NCBI RefSeq assembly: GCF_030272615.1
Contig: NC_081412.1
Span: forward strand, 546,104,202-546,168,201
DNA: 64,000 bases
Direction: 5' to 3'
Source: Cryptomeria japonica
Lineage: Eukaryota > Streptophyta > Pinopsida > Cupressales > Cupressaceae
Positions 34,108-44,180 of the stretch are shown one piece after another (the stretch's first letter is position 1; each line of letters begins with the position of its first letter). The notes beneath the pieces are model-generated. The model searched no databases. It was not told the DNA's origin and saw only the letters and a list, made by a program, of their open reading frames with translations. The position numbers were made by a program, and so were the translations under genes.

Positions 34108-35654
34108 TGGAAAATCAAAACCAACGCCCCTTGTATGGAAAAGAAAACTGGCAAAGTTTAAAGAGACGGACTCCTCTTTCCCCATTTTGGCTTGGGCTCC
34201 AGTTGAGGACACTTTCATCATCAAGATATCCTTTTCTGACCATGTTCTCTCCTAGTCGGTCTCTTTTCTCCGAAAATCGGCTCTCATTGGTAAGTTTAGT
34301 TCATCAATCCCACTTCAAAATATACTTTCATGGGCAAACAACCACTGGTTGGGTCTTCATGATATTTTCTTCATCAACAACCACATAAAATTTTTTATAG
34401 CCCTGTTTTCTTCATCAGAAGATAGAGATGTAGTTCACAAAAATAAAGGTTGGTTTTGTCAAGGGACTGGTCTTTTCACCTTATCCTGGATTCCAAACTT
34501 TAGACCAAATGCTAATCTCTGCAAATTTTATCCCCATTGGATCTCCTTTCTAGGTTTGCCTTTGATTTCTAGGTTTGCCTTTGGAATACAAAGACCTGGA
34601 TATTGTGGAGACCATGGCCAACCAACTAGGCATTTTTGTCGCTCACGATCTTATACCCTTTGAAACAACCCAGGGAGATGTTAGGGTATGTCTTCTCCTT
34701 TCCTCAAATAAGACCCTGCCAAAGCATCTAACCATTTCATCAAAATGGGGTTTGTGGCATCAAGACATCGCCTTGGATAATACTAAGGTCATATGCAAAT
34801 ATCAGCAACAATTAGGCCACTTCATGAATTCTTGTAGTGGCCATGAGTGCCCAGAGCTTTTAGTCTGTAAAAATCACTACTCAAACCCTCTTCTATGTCC
34901 TGCCTGTCAGAATGACGTAGTTCTGACTTTTGATTCTGTACAAGCATGCAATGATCCCTTTGAACCTCAGGATGCCTTTGAACCATCCTATATTCACTAT
35001 ATTAACCAGCTGGTCAATTTTTTTATCATGTACAACTAGATCCTTTATAGCTATAAATCTACCTCCTTGTCCACACCGGTCCTCCAATTATGTGACAAAT
35101 CATCTGATGATAGAGAAGCTATAGTTCAAGACCTAATGTTCAAGGAATCCCTGATCGACATCCAAAATTTAATGCAGAACTTATCAGTTTCAGGGACAAC
35201 CGCCTCAAGTAAGGAGGGTCATATCCAGGAACTAGCAGACGATATCCTGTCCACCTTAGCTGCCACTATGATTGAGGAAATTACAGAAGAGGAAGGTGTT
35301 AGTATGACAAATGTAATATTCCCCTTACGAGAAACAATGTGCTATTGTTCATCTACTAACATCTCAGATAAAGGGGAACTCCCCTTGGAAATTAGGCAGG
35401 AAGAAGTGGAAATCCCTTCACAAGATGGTGAGGACAAAAAAATTATTTTTGACTCTGCACAATCCTTACCGGTTGAATAGAGCCCCAGTTTGAAATCAGA
35501 TGGCTTTACAACCCCAAAAAAGAGAGGTAGGAAACCAAACTCTATGAAAATTCAAGAAGAAATAGAGGCAGGAGTGCAAAGTACCTTAGACGGAAAATTT
35601 AAAGTATCAAAAATAATTACAAGGAGTGAAAAAGGCACTCCCTACTCACAATGA
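34108..35654 (+). pseudogene. LINE ORF1, nucleic-acid-binding protein
   Basis: It starts at about ATG 34108 (MENQNQRPLYGKENW). The N-terminal half is a DUF4283-like domain (EDRDVVHKNKGWFCQGTGLF; LPLEYKDLDIVETMANQLG). Next come a degenerate CCHC knuckle (CKYQQQLGHFMNSC, about 34795) and an acidic Ser-rich tail. Near 35515 is a KKRGRKP motif resembling an AT-hook. Frames shift near 34200 and 34575, with a stop at 35478. The last codons end in TGA at 35652-35654, which overlaps the ORF2 start as ATGA. Family role: RNA-binding chaperone of the retrotransposition particle. Confidence 0.7.
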
Positions 35655-38600
35655 AAATGATTTCTTGGAATGTCAGGGGTATTGATGCCTCTGAAAAAAG
35701 AGGGAGAATCAAATCTCACCTTGATTCTTCAAAGGCAGACATTTTTTTACTTCAAGAAATAAAGCTATCACAAGAAACGTATCACAAATCAGTGGCCAAA
35801 TGGACACAATTTGGATTGGTCCACATGCAAGGGGTTGGGGCCTTGGGCGGTCTACTTACATTATGGAATCCTAAAAAAGTTCAAGTTCACTTAATAGATC
35901 AAGACCTTAACTGGCAAATGTTGAAAGCAGTATGTTATGAGATGACCTTTATGGTATTTAATGTTTATGGCCCCATCCCCACTTTGGAGAAGAAAGGCTT
36001 ATGGGACAAACTGACTTCATTACTCCAACAAGAGGAAGCACAAAATTTCATCATTGTAGGAAAATTTAATGCAATCTTGTCTCATAAGGAAAAACAAGGA
36101 GGAATCTGCCCACCCCCACGATCTATGCAGGATTTTCTAAATTTCACCATAGAAAACAACTTACTGGATGTGATCCCCAATAATGGTCTCTTTACTTGGA
36201 CTAACAGGAGATCAGGCTTCCTTCAGATTGTAGAGAGACTCAATAGGTTTTTTATTCCTTTGGAATGGCACCTCAATTAGGTTAGTTACCATTCAGACAT
36301 TCTCCCCATTTCTGAATCAGATCACTTTCCAGTCCAAATTATCCTGGAATGGCAAAAATAGAACCCCATGTCAGTTTATGGCTCCTCCTTCAAGTTTGAG
36401 CGCATGTGTTTTAGACACCCACATTTTCAGGCTTTACTAAGACAATGGTGGGTTTCTACCTCTTCATATAGTGGAACAAAGATGTTCCATTTTTTTAAGA
36501 AACTTCAATTTATTAATATCCAGGCTAAGGAATGGAATAGAAAGATTTTTAAGAATGTCTTTGCTAAAAAAAAATCATTGCTCAACAACTGGAAGAAGTT
36601 AACCAAACCATAATTTCCAAGGGTTTGGACCAGCTCCTGCACTCTACACAAAAGGGCCTTCAAAGTGAGTGGGAAGAGGTCTGTAAGAGAGAAGAAGAAT
36701 ACTAGAGACAGAAATCAAGAGAACTTTGGTTGAAATAGGGGGATAAAAACACAAAATTCTTTCATGCTTCCACAAAAAAATAAAATCATCTAATGTTATA
36801 TTCTCAATCAAGCATGAGAATTCAGGGGAATTGATTTAAAATTTAGCAGATATCCAAGAACAAGGAGTTAAGTTTTATAAGAATCTCCTAGCCCCACTAC
36901 ATTCTAATTCAGATCCCCCTATTTGGAAGGACAATGGTGAGCTTCTACTACAGTCTATTCCACCTCTAATCTCCAACCAGGACAACAGAGCCCTTCTGGC
37001 CCCCTTCACTTTGAAAGAAGTCCACAAAGTGGTATTTTCCCTTTCCCCAGATAAAGCCCTAGGTTTGGATGGATTCACCACCCTCTTTTTTCAAAAGTGT
37101 TGGGATGTGATTGGTTTTGACCTCTTAGAAGTAATGGAAGAATCCAGGAAAAGGGTGATATGCTAAAAAGTTTTAATGCAACAAATATTGTTCTCATCCC
37201 AAAAACCTCTTCTCCTTCTTCATTCGCAGAGTTCAGACCCATTTCTCTTTGTAACACAATGTATAAGATTGTAGCTAAGGCCATTTACCTTAGAATGTAC
37301 TTCCTTGTACCTAAGATCATCTTAGAAGAACAAGGGGGGTTTGTCCACGGTAGGGAGACTATGGATGGAGCCCTAGTAGCGCATGAGGTTTTACACTCTA
37401 TCCATGAGAGCCAACAAGAAAATTTTGTTATCAAACTTGATATGATGAAAGCATACGACCGGGTTAAGTGGGAGTTTCTTTTTAAAGTATTATCAAAATT
37501 TGGCTTCTCAAACAAATAGTGCAAATGGATCAAAAATTGTATCTCAAGCATGCATTTCTCTATTCTAATAAATGGGCATCCCTCAAGGTACACAGGGAAT
37601 AAGACAAGGTGACCCTTTGTCACCCTTTCTCTTCATTATCAAGGAGTATGCCTTGAGCAGACACATCAATTATCAATCTTCAAAAGGGCTTTGGCTTGGG
37701 GCCACCCTTCTAGGTACTTCAATAACAGTAACTCACTCACTTTTCGCTGATGACAGATTGTTATTTGGTAAGTCTTCTCTAAAAGAAGCCAAGCTCATCA
37801 AGCAAACTTTGGATATCTACTCTTCTACTTTGGATCAGAAAATTAATGCTGCCAAGTCTAAGATTTTTATTTTCAACACATCTCCAATCATATCATTAAG
37901 ATTATGCAATACTTTGGGCTTCTTAATGGACCAATTGTCATCCTCCTACCTTGGCATGCCCTTTTTTATAGGATCAAACAAATCATCCTATTGGTCTGCT
38001 GACATTGGTAGAATTCAGGCACGAATCTCAGCTTGGAAAGTAAGGTTGCTTTCACTATTAGGTAGAATCTTTCTTATCAAGTCAGTGCTAACAACAATAC
38101 CGAAGTATTACATGTTTGTCCTCAAGGCTCCCTCATTCGTCATCCAACAATTGCAGAAACTCATTAGAGGTTTCTTATGGAACAACAATATGACAAATGA
38201 AAGGAAAATCCCCTTAAACTCTCTGGAAAATATGTCATGTCAAAAATCCCAAGGGGGAGTGGTACTTCACAATTTGAAGCACCACAACAAGGCCTTTGGA
38301 GGGAAACTGATCTGGAAAATGTACACTAATCCGGTTTCCAAATGGTTCCAGATTATGCAAGCTAAATATTTGGACAACACCCAACCATCAAGAGTATTGA
38401 CACTTTTAGACCCTCTAAAGGGGTCTTCTATTTGGAATTTCATGATAGATTCAAGGAATCTAATATTTAAGTATGTCTTATGGGAAATCAACAATGGTCT
38501 CAATGCTAACTTCTGGATAGATTCAAGGTGTGGCCATCCTCCTATTGTTAAACTGGATAATATGGAAGACATTATGAATACAGCTATAGCCCATTGGGGT

Positions 38601-39857
38601 ACAAAATTGAGTGACTATGTGTCTATTATAGAAATTTTTTTAGGGAAAATAATCTGGAAAGACCCTACTCTTCTCCCAGTATCCTTCCAGCAATCTTCCT
38701 CATTGGCCAATATTCTATTGAATAGATCAGTTATCATGTCTAACAAAGACGATGTGCTATTTTTGGCAGCTTCAAAATCAGGGCAATACTTAATCAAAGA
38801 AGGTTGCAATGCCTTACAGTAGGGTTATAGTAGTAAGGTAAGTAGTCGGGCATATTATTTTTGTTGGAATGACATTGTTTTACCAAAAGCAGGTTGTTTT
38901 GTGTGGCTAACATTGAATAAAAGAATCTTAACAATAGAGAGATTAGTAAAACTAGGCATTGTGCAAGCTTTTAACTGTGTATTTTGTGACTTGGAGGAAG
39001 AAACAGTTGATCATTTATTTCTACACTGTTCTTTCACCTCCCAATGTTGGTTCTTCATCATGAATAAACTCCAAGTCATGTTGCCATTTTCAAAATCTCT
39101 GTGGGATATGTTTAACTCTTGGCCCCTTTTATTTTCTATATCAACCTTCTCAGGTATTTGGAAATGTGCTCCTGCTTACATCATTTGGGCAATCTAGTGG
39201 GAGAGGAACAAAAGGATCTTCAGGAAAACATCCTCCTCTCTGGATCAAGTTTTGATCAAACTAGAAAATTCGATTGTAGAAATCATTAACTCTTCACTTA
39301 CTAATTCCAAGGACATCCAGTCATTTACCCGGTGGAATAAGGCAATTGCAAAATCTTGGCATGGTATTATTTTACTAATAGGGATTCCCCCGAACTGGTC
39401 TTTAGTTCATGTGAAAGACCGGTTGTCCATCAAATGGACACCCCCAGCTCCAAATTTTTTTAAGATCAACTTTGACGGCTCTTCTCGTGGAAATCCAGGG
39501 AAATCAGTAATTGGAGTTTGCATTCGAGACCACTTTGGCAAAATACATGCTTTCCAAGCTTCACCAATCCCTCCAGGCATGAATAACTTGGCGGAAGCAA
39601 ATGCCTTACTAGTCGGTCTGGTGTTAGCAAGGAAGTGTGGCCTCCCCAATATACACATAGAAGGGGATTCTTTAGTAATTATCAACTCAATTACTTTGAA
39701 AAGATCTAAGACATGGCAACTATCTTATGTTTTGAAGAACACCTTGGATCTTCTCAACACTTTCTCGGACTACTTTGTCAGTGACACGCTAAGAGAGGGC
39801 AACTCCGTCGCTAATATGTTAGCAAATATGGTTGCGATGGCATCTCCATGGAGTTAG
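35651..39857 (+). pseudogene. LINE ORF2: endonuclease, reverse transcriptase, RNase H
   Basis: ATG 35651 (MKMISWNVRGID). APE-type endonuclease 35651-36340 has LQEIKLS and SESDHFPVQ. The usual GDFNA is VGKFNA, so one residue is altered. The RT N-terminal part is at 36.95-37.15 kb (PDKALGLDGF), then FRPISLCNTMYKIVAK, GRETMDGALVAHEV, LDMMKAYDRVKW, QGDPLSPFLF and the catalytic SLFADDRLLF (about 37740). An open stretch of 416 codons follows at 37572-38822. The zf-RVT motif CVFCDLEEETVDHLFLHC is at about 38975, and RNase H DGSSRGNPG ... LAEANALLVGL ... IEGDS is at 39252-39857. Stops and frameshifts break the frame mainly before the RT core. The enzyme would nick target DNA and prime reverse transcription there. 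Confidence 0.85.
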
Positions 39858-40304
39858 TCGCAATTCCTACTAAATTGTCTTCTTTTCCCAAATTGCTCAA
39901 ATTAGTACAAAAGGAAAGTACAACACTCTTGTCACAAGCTTCCTATTAAATACTCGCATATAAGCACATAATCGGTGTCGGTGATCAATAAGGTTGACAG
40001 GACACTCGCATTTATTCTCTTAAATGCATTTTGCAAATGGTATGTATAGAAATTTAGTGTGAAGTACTCAGGGATTCTCAATATGTCACTTCACATGGGG
40101 CAAAATAGACTTAGGCCTCTCACACATCCCCTTGACTATAATACGGGCATAAAATTAATGCAAGAATCACAAACATGATCCTAAAATCTGATCATTTATT
40201 GCACTTTGAGATGGTAATTTTTGTTTATAAATGGAACCAGCATGCTCTTACACACACATTTATCAGTCGAAATTTTCAAAAATTTAAATTTTTGAAGTAT
40301 TACA
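39858..40304 (+). other. Spacer between LINE RNase H and downstream frame
   Basis: Non-coding AT-rich DNA of about 450 bp. Nothing recognised apart from short repeats of ACTCGCAT. Confidence 0.4.
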
Positions 40305-41085
40305 GTGCTTTGCAATATGGAAAATGGTTCTTGCAGAGGATGTAGGAAAATTCATTGGGAGTATATGGCATGGAACGACCGGGTCCCAGTGCAAATTCCA
40401 AAGTCCTTGGTGGCTTTTCATGGACACATCACTGACAAGGACCTTGACCATCTTTTTTTGTTACACAATCCACAGTTGAGAAGGGTTGTTAAAGACTTTA
40501 TCAGTGAGGAGATGTTATCCCCGCAAGCTAAAAGGATTATGTATCTTCATCAACTTCTTAGTTCCTTTGTGTCAAATGCTTTGAATCTCCTGCAATATAT
40601 TCGTCTGTTGGAATTAGTATTCTTCAAGCTGGTAAGACAAGATGTGCTCCCCTTGATCTCATTCCATGAAGCTCTGGCAAAATATAATCTATGGTAGGGG
40701 TCAGCTCTCCTTGGGGGCCTCTTTCCACATCACTTCATTCAATCTAGCCATGCTTACATGGTACTCTATGACTGAATTAAGCATGGCCTTGAAAGGAAAA
40801 ATTTTTGCCATGTGAAGAATGGCCTGCATCAATTCGAAAGACAATTAGATGACCACATTGTACATAGGGTCAAAATTAAAGTTGGGGCTCTAATGGAAAT
40901 CCTAGAAATAGAAAATGTTGACCCCTGTCTGCAAATATCGCAACCTGTGGAAAGGGCTTGGATCACAGATAGGGTTCCTGACCTCAACGTATCGGCGTAA
41001 GATGAAGCCATGGGATGGACTTCCTCCTCCATGCTCATCGTCGATGCCTCCACTAATCAGACCCAGGAAGATGCCGCCATGGAAG
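40305..41085 (+). pseudogene. Extra LINE frame downstream of ORF2, unknown function
   Basis: A 130-codon open frame (HWEYMAWNDRVPVQIPKSLV; LDHLFLLHNPQLRRVVKDFI; LHQLLSSFVSNALNLLQYIR) followed, after stops, by 40812-41085 (QFERQLDDHIVHRVKIKVGA; ERAWITDRVPDLN). Composition is coding-like, with Leu-rich helices. I do not recognise the family. It lies between RNase H and the A-rich 3' end, so it is either a third LINE frame or a captured host exon. Confidence 0.4.
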
Positions 41086-41702
41086 AGTAAATTCATTCTG
41101 GCTTCAGCTTTGTTTTTGCTATCCAGAAATTGCTTATTTTTTATGGATGGAAAATCTAATGATAACCAGTATGACACTATGTTCCGTCTACCCCTAGCCT
41201 TCCGATGATTGGCTCTTACTTTTATTTCCATTGGTATTTCAGAACCAGTAGAGGAACCCTTTTTGCTTGACGATTAACACCGGTATTGGAGGCTTTTCTT
41301 TTTATGAACCGGTCATCAGGACTTCATACTGGTATCAAAGCACTGGTACAGAAAATCGACAACCAATTGTGGTAGCTCTTCAGTGCTCTGACATTCAGAG
41401 CCATGCTTCCCAGTCACCATGGTAACTGATTAAGGGGGTCAGTTATTTATGATTTCCTCCAGTCTCGTCCAGTCTGTTTATTCTAATTTTGGCCCCTAAG
41501 CGACTCACTCTATGAGCAGTCCCTATATATCTCTCCGGATTGGGTGGCTTCTCCTCTTTGCCTTCTTTCCTCTTTATCATTGTATCTGAGCAAGGATATA
41601 GGGTTTTCTTCATGGTTCTTTCCCTATTGAGCTCTTGAATTAGTTTTCTTTTTATTAACATATATCAGTGGCTTGCCACTTTTGCCCCAAAAAACAAAAA
41701 AA
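41086..41702 (+). other. LINE 3' untranslated region and A-rich end
   Basis: Non-coding sequence ending TGCCACTTTTGCCCCAAAA then A-rich to about 41702, where the TA-rich tract resumes. This abrupt A-tail followed by target-like sequence marks the LINE 3' end. CCGGT-containing phrases at 41280-41400 recall the LTRs elsewhere in the window. Confidence 0.6.
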
Positions 41703-41889
41703 ATATTATATAATAAATTATTATATTATATAATATAATATAGTATTTTATAATCTAATATTATATTATATATTATGTATTATATAATATAATAATATAT
41801 TATATATTATATAATATGAAATATATTATATATTATTATATTACATTATATATTATATAATTTACTTTTTAATTTAAAATTACAAATAA
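41703..41889. repeat. Right half of the TA-rich tract
   Basis: TATTATATAATA-type simple sequence, then AATTTAAAATTACAAATAAA leading into the palindrome copy at 41890. It is the counterpart of 27990-28276. Confidence 0.8.
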
Positions 41890-41909
41890 AAAATCGGATA
41901 TCCGATTTT
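41890..41909. repeat. 20-bp palindrome, right-end copy
   Basis: AAAATCGGATATCCGATTTT, identical to 10361-10380, about 136 bp inside the right terminal repeat. Confidence 0.65.
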
Positions 41910-42009
41910 CTTAGGTGTTTACCATGCCAAGGTATACTGACACCCAGGCCAAGTAAAAAGTCAAGATGGATTTTCATGTTTTTAGGTGAGTGGAGAAGGC
42001 TATTTTTTT

Positions 42010-42045
42010 CACATCGCCACTTTTTGGCCCCCCATGATCCTGCAC
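42010..42045 (-). repeat. Right terminal inverted repeat
   Basis: It ends CCATGATCCTGCAC. Its reverse complement starts GTGCAGGATCATGG and continues GGGGCCAAAA then AGTGGCGATG, matching the left end at 9492 with two substitutions in 24 bp and one 10-bp indel. Confidence 0.7.
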
Positions 42046-42057
42046 TAACTCTCTAAT

Positions 42058-44180
42058 GAGAATGAGTATTGTGAGTATCATCGTATCAATGGGCATGATA
42101 CACAAAAGTGCATGAAGCTTAAAATCTACATACAAGATCTCATTGATAGAGGTGAGATTGAGGTAGCAAATTCAAAACCTGGTAACAACAATGACAAACT
42201 CAAAATGTACCAGGAACCCTTCCCAAAACATGATAAAGGTAAAGGCTCATCATCTAACACTGTGAACTATGACTACACTAATCATATAACAAGCTTTGAC
42301 TTTTTAGTGGGTCGCATTGAGCCTATAGACAACCATGTCAATGTCATAACTATCCAAGGAGAAAACCCTCCCCCTTCCCAAAGAAGACCTAACCCTGCTA
42401 AAATAGTCATTTAAGGCGCTACACCTTCCACTTCCCACTCTCAGAATGACTTCAATGTAACCACCTACCGAGGCAGAGTCACTATCCAAGGATCCCCTCC
42501 CCCACCAAACCCTCCCCACATGTCTTCCACCCACCAATATGACCTCATTGACCAGCTTGGGAAGACCCCCACGCAAATCTCCATCCTAGAACTTCTCAAG
42601 ACTTCCCTTGTCCACAAGGAAATTTTGGAACAAGCCCCTCTTGAATCTCGCATTTCTAATAATATCAATGCTAACCAATTTCAAGCTCTCATTGGAAACC
42701 TTGCTGCCCAGCAACACCTTGTGTTCACTTCCAATAATGCTCTTGTAGATGAAGACCATAATAATCCTTTGCACATTGAAGCCCTTATCCAAAAGCACAA
42801 GTTCAAACGTATCTTGATAGATGGTGGATCTGGACTCAATTTGTGTACATACAAGTTAATAAAACAATTGGGGCTTTCTAAAGACCTGGTAGATACATTA
42901 GGAAGAATCACAATAAAAGCATACGATGATGCAAAAAGAGTTTCTAAAGGCATGATCACATTACCTCTTCAAGTGGGCCCTATTACAATTGAGACCCCTT
43001 GCCAAGTCCTAGATCTTTATCTCCCTTACAATATTCTCCTCAGCCACCCATGGATTCATTCCTTCTAGGTCATCCCCTCCACTTATCATCAATGCATAAA
43101 ATTCCCCTTCAATGGAAGAGAGATCACTATAAAAGGTGATCCACAACCCTTTCAATATTGCAAGCTCTTAGAGGGGAAGCATCCATATCATTGTGCACTA
43201 AATATATCCTCTCCAACTCCTCCATTTGACACATCAAACATCACTTCCACCTCATCCCAAGCAGACCCCAAAATCAAGATCCTAGATAATGGCTACGAAG
43301 AATACAAACTGGAGGATGTCTTATTAATAGGTAATCTCCCCTTATCTCCCAAGTCATTTGGCAAACCAAAAGAAATAAAAAAAGATCAAAAACTTGTTAT
43401 ACAATACAAAGATACCACCTTTCAGCAATGGCGTCCACTTGATGAGGAGAGCCTTGACACAGATGTCTCTTCATGGTTGTACTGAGAAGAAGATGAAGAC
43501 CCAACAAAAATACCAAAAAAAATGTATGCAAAAGCATCAACTATAGTAGAAAAGATGGGTTACAAAGGACATGGCTTGGGACCAGAGGAGAAAGGAATAA
43601 AAGCACCAATAAATCCTATCTCATACAAACATAATAGAGGCTTAAGGTACATTCCAATGCCTAAGATCACTATCACTAGTGCCCCTTCAAGTCCTTCTTT
43701 GGATGTCGAAGACTCTGACGAAGAGGAGTTCCATGAAATTCCTTTTGAATATGAAGATGACATCTTCTTTGACACCCACATCAACACCATCACTCCCATA
43801 ACCCCTCCCATTCCACATGAGCTACATCTTCTCCATCCCAAACTTATAGACTGGGGCCAATGAGACAAACCCACTTTAGACATCTACATTGATGATAATG
43901 CTCTCATAACTCTTATGACTATGCGTAATTTGGAAGACTGCAACAGAGTGCATGGGATTCAACTGGATGAAAAGGGATACTTTGGTAGTCAAGTCAATAC
44001 CCTTAGTCACAAAAATGATAATAAAAATAAAAAACATGATTCCCTAGGTGAAAACCTCTTCGAGGAACCTTTGGATGAGCAAAAAGTAAAAACAAAGGGC
44101 ATATCCGAAAGTGAAAACCTCGAAAAGGCACTTGAGGAAGAGGGACTTGACCTCCCTACCATTGGTCATCTTCCATAGGA
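42058..44180 (+). pseudogene. Tat-like element: gag tail, retropepsin and G-patch-like region
   Basis: Single + frame (same as the RT below) with only nonsense breaks. It has a CCHC-like tail CEYHRINGHDTQKC followed by LKIYIQDLIDRGEIEV (about 42075-42160), a signature of Tat/Ogre gag ends. Retropepsin spans about 42770-43065 with ILIDGGSGLNLCTY (active-site Asp in DGGS; family usually DNGS) and NILLSHPWIHSF. Near 43550 lies MGYKGHGLGPEEKGI, a G-patch-like motif (GxGxG) reported in this lineage. Stops at 42412, 43066, 43483, 43861 and 44176 each differ by one transition from CAA, CAG, CGA or TGG. Acidic linker follows. Confidence 0.8.

Larger units (their letters stand above)
28277..41702 (+). 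mobile_element. L1-type LINE, near full length, split by a copia element
   Basis: The 5' part is 28277-28571 (untranslated, G/A-rich start), then a copia insertion, then 33630-41702. It holds ORF1 (DUF4283-like domain, zinc knuckle, AT-hook-like motif), ORF2 (endonuclease, reverse transcriptase, zf-RVT, RNase H), an extra downstream frame, and a 3' end GCCACTTTTGCCCC followed by A-rich sequence at about 41689-41702. Both outer flanks are TA-rich, which is an expected target for target-primed insertion but hides any target duplication. Confidence 0.75.
9492..42045 (+). mobile_element. Candidate giant two-gene DNA transposon with terminal inverted repeats
   Basis: The gag tail of the Tat element is interrupted exactly here. 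The two ends are inverted copies: GTGCAGGATCATGG is identical at both, the next 10 bp match with two differences, and an AGTGGC(A/G)ATG block follows after a 10-bp gap on the left. Inside are a + strand DDE-like transposase gene and an opposing multi-exon minus-strand gene. The element also holds a 2.7-kb minisatellite, a 358-bp tandem array and repeated AAAATCGGATATCCGATTTT palindromes near both ends. Removing later insertions (16150-22094 and about 28277-41702) leaves about 13 kb. No clean target duplication is visible; the flanks read TAT on the left and TAA on the right. CACTA elements begin with CAC and so do not match this end. The superfamily is unresolved. Confidence 0.6.

Noticed and set aside
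9492-42045. CACTA (En/Spm) transposon
   Set aside because: The terminus is GTGCAGG rather than CACTA at the 5' end, and no TNP2-type transposase motifs are seen.
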